The notes beneath the pieces are model-generated. The model did no database searches and was not told the origin of the DNA. It saw only the letters and a program-made list of their open reading frames with translations. From contig JAKZRT010000011.1 of assembly GCA_047518005.1 (NCBI GenBank), positions 1 to 64,000 of the forward strand: DNA of 64,000 nucleotides. The letters run 5' to 3'. This stretch comes from JAKZRT01 sp047518005 (GTDB lineage: Bacteria; Pseudomonadota; Alphaproteobacteria; Rhodobacterales; Rhodobacteraceae). The position numbers and the translations under genes are program-made. The first letter of the stretch is position 1, and the number at the start of each line of letters is the position of its first letter. Positions 7,937 to 16,175 of this stretch are shown here, piece after piece.

Positions 7937-8530
7937 ATGAGCCCGACGCTGACCCAGGAAATATCGCGCTGCACGCTCTGCGCCGAAAAGTTTGCGGCCA
8001 CCGCAACGGCGCACGTTCCGCGACCGGTGGTATGGTTCAGCGCCGAGGCGCGGATTTTGATCGCCGGACAGGCTCCCGGGCTGAAAGTCCACAACAGCGG
8101 GCGTCCGTTCACCGATCCCTCGGGGGATCGGCTGCGCGACTGGATGGGCATCGACGCCGATACTTTTTACGACCAGGGCCAGATCGCTATCGTCCCGATG
8201 GCGTTTTGTTTCCCTGGCTACAACGCCAAAGGCTCGGACCTGCCGCCACCGCCGATCTGCGCGCGCACCTGGCGCGACCGGGTGATCACCTCGATTGGCA
8301 CGGTCAAGCTGACGCTTCTGATCGGCGGCTACGCGCAACGTTGGCATTTGGGGGCGGCGGCCAAGGCTGGCGTGCATGCCACAGTCGCCCGGTGGCGCGA
8401 TTTTGGTCCGGCCATACTGCCGCTTCCGCACCCCAGCTGGCGCAACACTGCCTGGTTGCAGAAAACCCCCTGGTTCGAGGCTGCGTTTCTGCCCGAGCTC
8501 CGCGCGCGGGTCCTCAAGGCCTTGGCGTGA
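7937..8530 (+). CDS. uracil-DNA glycosylase family protein, four-cysteine (Fe-S) type
   Basis: 197 aa from the ATG at 7937 (a TTG nine bases earlier is also in frame). It has motif 1 GQAPG (about 45-49) and a C-terminal HPSWRN motif. Four cysteines sit at about 12, 15, 91 and 108: CxxC, about 75 residues, Cys, 16 residues, Cys. That spacing is like family-4 uracil-DNA glycosylases, where they hold a [4Fe-4S] cluster. It probably removes uracil from DNA. Motif 1 has GQAPG where family 4 has GEAPG, so the exact subfamily is uncertain. Its stop overlaps the SseB-like gene's ATG by 1 nt. Confidence 0.85.
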   Translation: MSPTLTQEISRCTLCAEKFAATATAHVPRPVVWFSAEARILIAGQAPGLKVHNSGRPFTDPSGDRLRDWMGIDADTFYDQGQIAIVPMAFCFPGYNAKGSDLPPPPICARTWRDRVITSIGTVKLTLLIGGYAQRWHLGAAAKAGVHATVARWRDFGPAILPLPHPSWRNTAWLQKTPWFEAAFLPELRARVLKALA

Positions 8531-9360
8531 TGCAACAAACCCCGCTGGACATTGCGCACGCGGCAATGATTGCCTCGGGCGACGCCGCCGCGCCCCGCGC
8601 CGCGCTGTTGGCGTGCCTCGGCGATACCGAACTGATCCTGCTGCTGGCGGACCAGACGGGCGCGCCGGGTGTCACTCCCGAGATATTTGATACTTCCGAT
8701 GGCCGTTTTGCAATCGCCTTTGACACCCAAGAACGGCTTGCCGACTTTGCCAAAGCGGTTGCGCACTGCGTCACGCTTCCCGGTCGGGTGTTGTCGGCCA
8801 TGCTGACCGAGGCCGACCTAGGCCTGGCTCTCAACCCCGGTGTCGCGCCGTCGTCCCATCTTTTTTCGACCGCGTCGCTGGCATGGCTGAACGACACCCT
8901 GAACACCGCGCCCCGGATCCACGAGCGCACCGTCACCGAAATTTTTGCCCCCAATGTGGAAACCACCGATGTCCTGAGGGCTCTGGACCATAAACTTGCC
9001 AAGGCTGCGGGGCTGGCATCGCACGCAGCCCTCGCTCGCGTCGCCTTTAGCAACGGCGACACCGCTCATATCGTAGGGTTTCTTGATCCGGTGCCCGGAG
9101 CCGAAGGCGCGCTGGCCCGTGCGGTCAACCAGGCGTTGACCTTTGCCGACGCCGCAGGCACCTGGGAAGTTGGGTTTTTCGGTGCTGAAACAACGATCGG
9201 CAAAGCCTTGATACGAAACGGGATTGTTCTGAACCTTCCGCAACGATCGGACCCGGTTAGACCCGCCGCGCCCGGGTCCGACCCCGATAAGCCGCCGATC
9301 TTGAAATACCCTCTGGCATCAATAGCCCTGATCGCGGTCGACGAGGTTGACGAAAGGTAA
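8530..9360 (+). CDS. SseB domain protein
   Basis: 276 aa from the ATG at 8530, coupled to the upstream glycosylase gene (TGATG). The N-terminal half has the SseB N-domain look: LILLLADQTG, FDTSDGRFAIAFDTQERLAD, then LPGRVLSAMLTEADLGLALN and SSHLF. The C-terminal half (about 140-276) is less conserved. SseB-domain proteins are poorly characterised outside Salmonella, and no enzymatic motif is visible. The 3' end overlaps the convergent GhrA-like gene by 42 nt. Confidence 0.75.
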   Translation: MQQTPLDIAHAAMIASGDAAAPRAALLACLGDTELILLLADQTGAPGVTPEIFDTSDGRFAIAFDTQERLADFAKAVAHCVTLPGRVLSAMLTEADLGLALNPGVAPSSHLFSTASLAWLNDTLNTAPRIHERTVTEIFAPNVETTDVLRALDHKLAKAAGLASHAALARVAFSNGDTAHIVGFLDPVPGAEGALARAVNQALTFADAAGTWEVGFFGAETTIGKALIRNGIVLNLPQRSDPVRPAAPGSDPDKPPILKYPLASIALIAVDEVDER

Positions 9361-10251
9361 TCCGGCCTCGCCCCGGCGCACGTTTTCGGAAATCACCCGC
9401 GCCGCGGTCTCGGGACGGGTCGCCGAGGCAATGTGCGGTGTGACCGTCACATTTGGATGCGTCCAGAACCGGTGATCGGCTGGCAAAGGCTCGGTGCGAA
9501 ACACGTCCAATGTGGCCCGCGACACGCGACCGCTGTCCAGCGCCGCAAGCAGCGCACCCTCGTCGATCAATCCGCCGCGACCGGGGTTTAAAAGAACCGC
9601 GCCTGGTTTGATCCGGGCCAGCGTGCGCGCATTGATTACACATTCAGTGCGCCTCGTAAGCGGAAGCAAAAGAACCAGAAAATCAGCTCGGCCAAGAACC
9701 GAGCGAAGACCCTTGTCGCCACTATATGTATCGATCCCATCCATCTTCCTGGGTCGCCGAGACCACGCGGCGACTTGAAACCCAAGGCCCACCAGCATCG
9801 CGGCGCAGGCCGACCCCAGTGCACCGAGTCCCAGAAATCCAACAGTCCTTTCGCGCGCCAGCGACGGCACCCGGGGCGCCCACTCGGACCCAGTGTTCAA
9901 AATATCCGCGTCCAGCCCCAGATGGTACCGGAGAATGTGTCCGGACACCCATTCGGCCATTCCCGTTGCCAATCCGGGGTCGACCATCCGCGCCAACGGT
10001 TGGGTAAGGGTTTGATTGTGAACAATATCCTCGACCCCGGCCCACAGCCCCAGCACCGCGCGGGTGCGGATATACGGCGTGAAATCCGCCACCGGGCCGT
10101 TCGGTGCAAAAACGATGTAATCAACCTCCCCAGGCGCAAATCCCGACGCCCGCAGATCCGCGTTAACCCCAAATTCGGCCAGCGCCTGCGTCAGCGGCCC
10201 GCGATAATCGTCCCAAAGGCCGTCGCGGGCCGAGAAAAGGATATTGACCAT
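9319..10251 (-). CDS. GhrA-like glyoxylate/hydroxypyruvate reductase
   Basis: 310 aa from the ATG at 10251. It belongs to the D-2-hydroxyacid dehydrogenase family: an N-terminal substrate domain, then a Rossmann NAD(P) domain with GLGALGSACAAMLVGLGF (about 140-157). Catalytic residues sit in the usual places (Arg in NPGRGGLID, Glu in FRTEPLP, His in VTPHIAS). This pattern is the GhrA branch, which reduces glyoxylate or hydroxypyruvate. The gene starts 5 nt after the rodA stop, so it may be read as the tail of the shape operon. Substrate specificity is inferred. Confidence 0.85.
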   Translation of the reverse strand: MVNILFSARDGLWDDYRGPLTQALAEFGVNADLRASGFAPGEVDYIVFAPNGPVADFTPYIRTRAVLGLWAGVEDIVHNQTLTQPLARMVDPGLATGMAEWVSGHILRYHLGLDADILNTGSEWAPRVPSLARERTVGFLGLGALGSACAAMLVGLGFQVAAWSRRPRKMDGIDTYSGDKGLRSVLGRADFLVLLLPLTRRTECVINARTLARIKPGAVLLNPGRGGLIDEGALLAALDSGRVSRATLDVFRTEPLPADHRFWTHPNVTVTPHIASATRPETAARVISENVRRGEAGLPFVNLVDRDQGY

Positions 10252-10255
10252 CGAT

Positions 10256-11395
10256 CTATCTTGGCCGATGGACATGCGCCGACTGGATCAACCCGAAGGC
10301 CCCCAGCAGCACCAGCATCGCCGAGCCGCCATAGCTGACCAGCGGCAGCGGCACACCGACCACCGGGGCCAGACCCATGACCATCGACATGTTGACGGCA
10401 AAATAGAGGAAGAAGGTGGCGGCAATGCCCCAGATCAACAGCGACGAATAGCGCGACGGGTTCGCCAGTGCGCTCAGGATGCAAAACAAAAGGATCAGCG
10501 CATACAGCACCAACAGCGACATGCCTCCGACAAAGCCGAATTCTTCGGCCAGCGTGGTGAAGATGAAATCGGTGTGCTTTTCGGGCAGGAAATTCAGCCG
10601 CGACTGAGTGCCTTGCATAAATCCGCGCCCGCTCCACCCGCCGGACCCAAGGGCAATCTTCGACTGGGTGATGTGGTATCCGGCCCCCAATGGGTCGGTC
10701 GACGGGTCAAGAAACGTGTCGATGCGCCGAAACTGATAATCCTCCAGCAACTGCCATTCGGTGCCGCGCGACACGAAAACGCTGGTGATCAGGGCGCCGA
10801 CCATGGCGATGACGGCGGCAAAATAAAGGATGTGGACGCCGGCCAGAAACATCAGAATTCCGCCCCCTGCCAGCAGCAGAATGGCGGTTCCAAGATCGGG
10901 CTGTTGCAGAACCATCGCGGTCGGGATCAGGGTCAGCGCGATCGGCAGCGCCACCCACAAGGGGCGCGACACTTTGGCCATCGGCAACCAATCGTAATAG
11001 GCCGCCAGCGCCATGATCAGCGCAATCTTGGTCACTTCCGAGGGCTGAAACCGCAGGAAACCAAGATCGATCCAGCGCTGCGCGCCCATCCCGACGCTGC
11101 CAAAGAAATCAACCGCCAACAACAAGCCCAATGACCCCAGATAGGCCAGAAATGACATATTGCGCCAAAACCATATCGGCACCATCGCCACCGCGAACAT
11201 AATCCCCATGCCCACAAGAAACCGCTTGAACTGGGGTTCGACCCAGGGGCTGACCGACCCTCCGGCGACCGAGAAAAGCTGCACCAGCCCCATGAAAACC
11301 ACTGCCGTCAGCAACAGGATCAGCGGCCAGTTCAGATAGAGAACTTTTGACGCCCCGGCCGGGACCCGCTTTACGGTGTATTCCAGATAGGTCAC
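10256..11395 (-). CDS. rodA: rod-shape peptidoglycan glycosyltransferase RodA
   Basis: 379 aa SEDS-family membrane protein with about ten hydrophobic segments. Signatures include GWSGRGFMQGTQSRLNFLPE, the KHTDFIFTTLAEEFGF segment and PLVSYGGSAML near the end. It polymerises lipid II into glycan strands together with PBP2 during cell elongation. The start is GTG at 11395, overlapping the mrdA stop (GTGA). It sits in the canonical mreBCD-mrdA-rodA order. Confidence 0.97.
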   Translation of the reverse strand: MTYLEYTVKRVPAGASKVLYLNWPLILLLTAVVFMGLVQLFSVAGGSVSPWVEPQFKRFLVGMGIMFAVAMVPIWFWRNMSFLAYLGSLGLLLAVDFFGSVGMGAQRWIDLGFLRFQPSEVTKIALIMALAAYYDWLPMAKVSRPLWVALPIALTLIPTAMVLQQPDLGTAILLLAGGGILMFLAGVHILYFAAVIAMVGALITSVFVSRGTEWQLLEDYQFRRIDTFLDPSTDPLGAGYHITQSKIALGSGGWSGRGFMQGTQSRLNFLPEKHTDFIFTTLAEEFGFVGGMSLLVLYALILLFCILSALANPSRYSSLLIWGIAATFFLYFAVNMSMVMGLAPVVGVPLPLVSYGGSAMLVLLGAFGLIQSAHVHRPR

Positions 11396-13341
11396 GCGCG
11401 CGACTTTGCGGGCGTTGACGCGGCGGGTGCCGGCGGCAGCAGGTCCAGTCCTTCCTGCATCTCGCGAATGGTCTCGCGCTGATAGGACGGATACGAGGTC
11501 AGCGGCGGCAGACGCCCGTGCAGCGCCTGCAGGATGATGTCGCGGGCAATCGGCGCCGCGGCGCGGCTGCCCGATCCGCCGTGTTCGACCACCACCGAGA
11601 CCGCAACCTTGGGGTCATCATGGGGGGCAAACGCCACAAACAGCGCGTGGTCGCGCCGGTCCCAGGGCAGGTCCGCGTTCGAGGTCACGCCGGCGGCGCG
11701 CTCGGCGACGGTCATGCTGCGCACCTGGCTGGTGCCGGTTTTCCCGGCCAATCGCGCACCTTCCTCGACAATCTGCGACCCACGCGCCGTGCCGCCTTGT
11801 TTGTTCGATACCGCGTACATGGCCTCGCGGACAGCGTTGAGGTGCTCGGGTGCCACGTCAATCGGGCTGGTTTCCGGCTCGCCACTTGGCTGCCCGCCAA
11901 TCGACCGAACCAGACGCGGGGTCAGATCGCGCCCCGACGCAATGCGCGCGGTCATCACCGCCAATTGCAGCGGCGAGGTCAACACGAACCCCTGCCCAAT
12001 TGCTGCGTTCAACGTATCGCCCGTGACCCAGACCTCGTCGTAACGCCTTTGCTTCCAGGCGCGCGTCGGAGTCAGCCCCTCGGCCACCGCCGACATCGGC
12101 AGCTCAAACTTCGTGCCCAGCCCGAACTTCCGCGCCATCGCCGTGATCGCGTCGATGCCCACCCGCTGCGCCATCTCATAGTAAAATACGTCGCAGGATT
12201 GTTTGAGGCTGTTGTGCAGGTCCATGTGCCCATGCCCGCCACGCTTCCAGCAATGAAACCTGCGCCGTCCCAATTGCGTGTAACCCGGGCACCAGACGGT
12301 TTCGTTGAAATCGATGTGACCGCCTGCAAGTGCCGCCATTGCCGTGACCAGCTTGAAAACTGATCCAGGCGGATAGGTGCCCTGAACCGACTTATTGGCC
12401 AACGGCACGAATTCGTCGTCGGTCAGCCTGCGATAATCGGCGACCGAAATGCCCCGCACAAACAGGTTCGGATCAAAGGCCGGGGCCGAGGCAATCGCCA
12501 GAATATCGCCGTTTCGGGTGTCCATAACCACCGCCGAAGCGCTTTCGCCCGCCAGACGCGCCTGGGCGAAGTTTTGCAGGCGGTGGTCCAGCGTCAGCGT
12601 CACATCGGCCCCCGGCGTGCCCTCGTCGCGGTCGATCTCGCGCATGATCCGCCCCGCCGCGTTGACCTCGATACGCTTGGCGCCCGCCTTGCCGCGCAGC
12701 AGAATTTCCAACTTCGCCTCGACCCCGATCTTGCCGACCTGAAACTCGGGGATCTGCAACAGCGGATCGGGGTCCTCGACCCGATCGAGATCGCTTTCAC
12801 TGACCGGGCCGACATAGCCCAGCACATGGGCCAGATCGCCCTTCAGGGGATAGCCACGGCTCAAGCCCACCTCGGGGGTGATCCCGGGCAGGGCAGGGGC
12901 GTTGACCGCGACGCGGCTGATCTCTTCCCAACTCAGCCGGTCGGCCAGCGTGACCGGCACGAACGGCTTGCGCCGCGCCACCTCGCGCAGCGCCTTTTCC
13001 AGCGCGTCCGGTTCCAGGTCGATCAGCTTGGAAAGGCGGGCCACAATCGCGTCCAGATCACCTGCATCCTCGCGGATCAGGACGATACGGTAATTCTGCT
13101 GGTTTTCCGCCAGCTTGACACCGTTGCGATCGAAAATGATCCCCCGCGGCGGCGCCAGCAGGCGGATGTTGACGCGGTTCTCTTCCGCCAGCATCCGATA
13201 CTGGTCGGCCTCGTTAACCTGCATGAACCGCATTCTCAGCGCCAGCGTTGCGATAACCGCGGCCATCCCGCCGCCCAGCAACAGACCCCGACGCGATACC
13301 CGGCGAATGCTCTCGGCGCGGTCCTCTTCGGCGCGTTTCAT
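11392..13341 (-). CDS. mrdA: penicillin-binding protein 2 (elongation transpeptidase)
   Basis: 649 aa from the ATG at 13341, which overlaps the mreD stop by 4 nt. There is one N-terminal membrane anchor (about 18-37), then a PBP dimerisation domain (about 60-230) and a transpeptidase domain (about 260-620). The active-site motifs are PPGSVFK (nucleophile Ser), QSCD (SxN-equivalent) and GKTGTSQV. A Cys/His-containing segment, WCPGYTQLGRRRFHCWKRGG, is as seen in other PBP2 proteins. It cross-links septum-independent peptidoglycan as RodA's partner. Confidence 0.96.
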   Translation of the reverse strand: MKRAEEDRAESIRRVSRRGLLLGGGMAAVIATLALRMRFMQVNEADQYRMLAEENRVNIRLLAPPRGIIFDRNGVKLAENQQNYRIVLIREDAGDLDAIVARLSKLIDLEPDALEKALREVARRKPFVPVTLADRLSWEEISRVAVNAPALPGITPEVGLSRGYPLKGDLAHVLGYVGPVSESDLDRVEDPDPLLQIPEFQVGKIGVEAKLEILLRGKAGAKRIEVNAAGRIMREIDRDEGTPGADVTLTLDHRLQNFAQARLAGESASAVVMDTRNGDILAIASAPAFDPNLFVRGISVADYRRLTDDEFVPLANKSVQGTYPPGSVFKLVTAMAALAGGHIDFNETVWCPGYTQLGRRRFHCWKRGGHGHMDLHNSLKQSCDVFYYEMAQRVGIDAITAMARKFGLGTKFELPMSAVAEGLTPTRAWKQRRYDEVWVTGDTLNAAIGQGFVLTSPLQLAVMTARIASGRDLTPRLVRSIGGQPSGEPETSPIDVAPEHLNAVREAMYAVSNKQGGTARGSQIVEEGARLAGKTGTSQVRSMTVAERAAGVTSNADLPWDRRDHALFVAFAPHDDPKVAVSVVVEHGGSGSRAAAPIARDIILQALHGRLPPLTSYPSYQRETIREMQEGLDLLPPAPAASTPAKSRA

Positions 13342-13877
13342 GCCCGGCCCCCGAAGCCCAGTCGCGCCGGCACGCCCTTGCGGCGCACGCCAAATCCGAA
13401 CCGGGCGATGACCATCATGACCGGATAAGCGGCAATGGTTCCCAAAAGTTTCAGCAACAGCATCCCGAGGCCGGGGGCGGCGACACCGAACAGCACCAGA
13501 ACCGCCGACCCGCCGATCACGATGGCCGCGGCAATGGCCGCCGCCACGCTCCACTCAGCGGCAAACGAGACCTCGGTCGTCAACACCGACCGCGACCGCA
13601 GGAACTCGGTGCCCAGAACCACCGCTGCGGTCATCAGGCCCGGCGGCCGCATCCACAGGAAATCGGCCAGCAAGAAGACCACAACGACCACCCCAAGCGG
13701 CACCACATCGGGCCGTCGGATGACCCAGACAAGCGTCGCGGCCAACAACAGATCGGGGCCTGGCAGCGCGCCGGGTATCCGGTCAAGCGGCAATATGGCA
13801 AGCAGGATAAGGGCCACGGCAAAGGCGATGAACCCTGCTGTTGCGGCGGCCTGGCGCAGCGGTGTCGTTTTAGCCAT
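13338..13877 (-). CDS. mreD: rod-shape-determining protein MreD
   Basis: 179 aa, almost wholly hydrophobic, with about five transmembrane segments. The ATG at 13877 gives an 8-nt overlap with mreC, and a longer in-frame start at 13907 is less likely. The sequence of MreD is weakly conserved. The call rests on size, topology, LAATLVWVIRRPDVVPLGVV and its place between mreC and mrdA. Confidence 0.9.
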   Translation of the reverse strand: MAKTTPLRQAAATAGFIAFAVALILLAILPLDRIPGALPGPDLLLAATLVWVIRRPDVVPLGVVVVVFLLADFLWMRPPGLMTAAVVLGTEFLRSRSVLTTEVSFAAEWSVAAAIAAAIVIGGSAVLVLFGVAAPGLGMLLLKLLGTIAAYPVMMVIARFGFGVRRKGVPARLGFGGRA

Positions 13878-14787
13878 CGCCACCCTCCAACCCGACTGTC
13901 TCGGCACTTTCCGAGGGTCCAGGCGCTGCTAGGGGGGTCACCAGTCCACCCGGATCTTCGATCGGCGCGCTACGCTGTGACCGCAGCACACGCAAAAAAT
14001 CGAGCCGTTGCAGATCGGCGGCCAACGAAATGCGCAACCGGCCGGCGCGGTCCTGGGCCACCTGACCGACCAGAATATCGGCCGGAAAAATGCCACCGTC
14101 ACCCGACGAAATAACCCGGTCTCCGGGCCGTACAAGCTCGGGCGTTTCCAGAAAGTCCAGAATTGGATCCAGCGAGTTGTCACCGGTCATCATGGCCCGC
14201 TGGCCCGATGGCTGGATGGTGACCGGTATCCGGCTGCCCGGGTCGGTCAGCAGGATCACCCGGGCGGTGCTGGCGCCGACGCCGGAAATCCGGCCCACCA
14301 GCCCGATGCCATCCATCGTCGCCCAGCCATCCATGATCCCGTCGCGCGCGCCGATGTTCAAAAGCACTGACTGGCGGAACGGCGACCCGCTGTCAGCCAG
14401 AACCACGCCGGTCACATACGTCAGCTTTGGGTCGAGACGCACGTTGTTCAGGTCCAGAAGCTTGGCGTTTTCCTGTTCCAGCTGCAGGGCCGCCTCGCGC
14501 CAGGCTTTCATCGCCTGCAGCTCGCGTCTAAGCTCTTGGTTCTGCTCGTAGATACGAGCGTAGGACTGAAAATCATCCAGCATCCGGGTGACCCGCGTGA
14601 CGGGCACGGTTGCCCAGGCGAACGCCGGAACCAGTCGGTCGATCACGTTGGCTCTCAGCCGCTCAACGCGGGGGCTGTCGATGCGCCAGACCAGAAAAAA
14701 GACCACCAAAATGGCCACCAGAACCGCCACAACGATGCGCCGGACGGGTGCAAATGAAATGTCGCCTGTGTTTCGATCTCGTGCCAC
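13870..14787 (-). CDS. mreC: rod-shape-determining protein MreC
   Basis: 305 aa, GTG start. One membrane anchor lies near residues 13-33. A coiled coil follows (about 68-105, YEQNQELRRELQAMKAWREA), then the beta-rich periplasmic MreC domain with GVVLADSGSPFRQSVLLNIG, GLVGRISGVG and GDRVISSGDGGIFPAD. It links MreB filaments to the periplasmic cell-wall enzymes. The last ~40 residues are Pro/Gly/Ser-rich and probably disordered. Confidence 0.95.
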   Translation of the reverse strand: MARDRNTGDISFAPVRRIVVAVLVAILVVFFLVWRIDSPRVERLRANVIDRLVPAFAWATVPVTRVTRMLDDFQSYARIYEQNQELRRELQAMKAWREAALQLEQENAKLLDLNNVRLDPKLTYVTGVVLADSGSPFRQSVLLNIGARDGIMDGWATMDGIGLVGRISGVGASTARVILLTDPGSRIPVTIQPSGQRAMMTGDNSLDPILDFLETPELVRPGDRVISSGDGGIFPADILVGQVAQDRAGRLRISLAADLQRLDFLRVLRSQRSAPIEDPGGLVTPLAAPGPSESAETVGLEGGDG

Positions 14788-14816
14788 GGGTCCCCCGGGG
14801 CGATGCCTGTATTGCC

Positions 14817-15851
14817 TCAGCTGTCGTAGTCTATGACATGCCGCAGTTCATTTTCATACTCCAGCGCCTTGCCGGTGCCGAGCGCCACACAATGAAGCGG
14901 CTCATCGGCGACCGATATTGCCAATCCGGTTTGTTCGCGAAGCGCCAGATCAAGTTCGCCCAGCAATGCCCCGCCCCCGGTCAGCATCACGCCCCGGTCA
15001 ACAATGTCGGCGGCAAGATCGGGCGGGGTGGCCTCCAGCGCGCTCATCACCGCCTCGCAGATCGCCTGCACCGGCTCGCTCAGCGCCTCGGCCACCTGCG
15101 CCTGGTTGATCTCGGTCTCCTTGGGCACGCCATTCAACAGATCGCGCCCGCGTATCTGCATCGACGCGCCACGCCCGTCGTCGGGCATCCGGGCCGTGCC
15201 GATCGAGGTTTTGATGCGCTCGGACGTCGATTCGCCGATCAACAGGTTATTCTGGCGCCGCAGATAGCTGATGATCGCCTCATCCATGCGGTCGCCGCCG
15301 ATCCGAATGGACCGGGCATAAACGATGTCGCCGAGGCTCAGCACCGCGACTTCGGTGGTGCCGCCGCCGATGTCGACGACCATGTTCCCGGTCGGATCGG
15401 TGATCGGCATGCCGGCCCCGATGGCCGCCGAAATCGGCTCGGCGATCAACCCGGCGCGGCGCGCCCCGGCGCTCAGCACCGACTGGCGGATGGCGCGTTT
15501 TTCAACCGGTGTCGCCCCGTGCGGCACGCAGACGATGATCTTGGGTTTCGAGAACGTGGTGCGCCGGTGCACCTTGCGGATGAAATGCTTGATCATTTCT
15601 TCGGCAACGTCGAAATCGGCGATCACGCCCTCGCGCATCGGCCGGATCGCCTCGATCGAACCGGGCGTCCGGCCCAGCATCAATTTGGCGTCCTCACCGA
15701 CGGCCAGAACCTGCTTGCGGCCGTCCTTGACGTGATAGGCCACCACCGAGGGTTCGTTCAGGATCACACCCTTGCCCTTGACATAAACCAACGTGTTGGC
15801 CGTGCCGAGGTCAATCGCCATATCTGCTGAAAACAAACTGCCGAAGATCAT
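14817..15851 (-). CDS. mreB: actin-like cell-shape protein MreB
   Basis: 344 aa with ADSLG-type start region MAIDLGTANTLVYVKGKG (about 10-27). The phosphate 2 motif is VDIGGGTTEVAVLSLG (about 160-175) and the adenosine motif is LTGGGALLGELD (about 285-296). It forms membrane-bound filaments that organise lateral wall synthesis. It is first of the five-gene shape operon and is 29 nt upstream of mreC. Confidence 0.98.
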   Translation of the reverse strand: MIFGSLFSADMAIDLGTANTLVYVKGKGVILNEPSVVAYHVKDGRKQVLAVGEDAKLMLGRTPGSIEAIRPMREGVIADFDVAEEMIKHFIRKVHRRTTFSKPKIIVCVPHGATPVEKRAIRQSVLSAGARRAGLIAEPISAAIGAGMPITDPTGNMVVDIGGGTTEVAVLSLGDIVYARSIRIGGDRMDEAIISYLRRQNNLLIGESTSERIKTSIGTARMPDDGRGASMQIRGRDLLNGVPKETEINQAQVAEALSEPVQAICEAVMSALEATPPDLAADIVDRGVMLTGGGALLGELDLALREQTGLAISVADEPLHCVALGTGKALEYENELRHVIDYDS

Positions 15852-16175
15852 CTTCGCCTGCCTAGTGTCATTGCCCAGATACCGCGTCTTGGGTGAAGCG
15901 CGGGTTAACCGGTATATAAACAGTGTGCCCCGACGGCGAAAGCGCCATTTGCCGAGGCTGCGGATTCCCGCTTTTTTGACCTTTTGCGGCCTGCACGGCG
16001 GGTTCCGGCGGAAAAAACGCCTGGGAATCTCATTTTTCGAACATATTGCGATGTGATTTCTTCATTCACGGTATCGGTGACGTGTGAAATATTTCGCCGC
16101 CCTTGTGCGCGGCGCGAAGGCCGAGGCGGCAGCGCCCCCAATTTCCGTCGTGGCCGACCTCCGGCGAGCAGGTGC
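15852..16175. other. mreB upstream region, no gene seen
   Basis: 324 nt between the leuA stop and mreB, both on the minus strand. It should hold the mreB promoter and any leuA terminator. I see an A+T-rich TATATA-type stretch near 15912-15918, about 60 nt before mreB, but no -35 element I would defend, and no clear terminator hairpin. A 78-codon minus ORF here lacks coding character. Confidence 0.5.

Noticed and set aside
15905..16141. 78-codon minus-strand ORF between leuA and mreB
   Set aside because: Arg/Lys/Ala-rich translation without G/C-biased third positions or ribosome site. It occupies the mreB promoter region.
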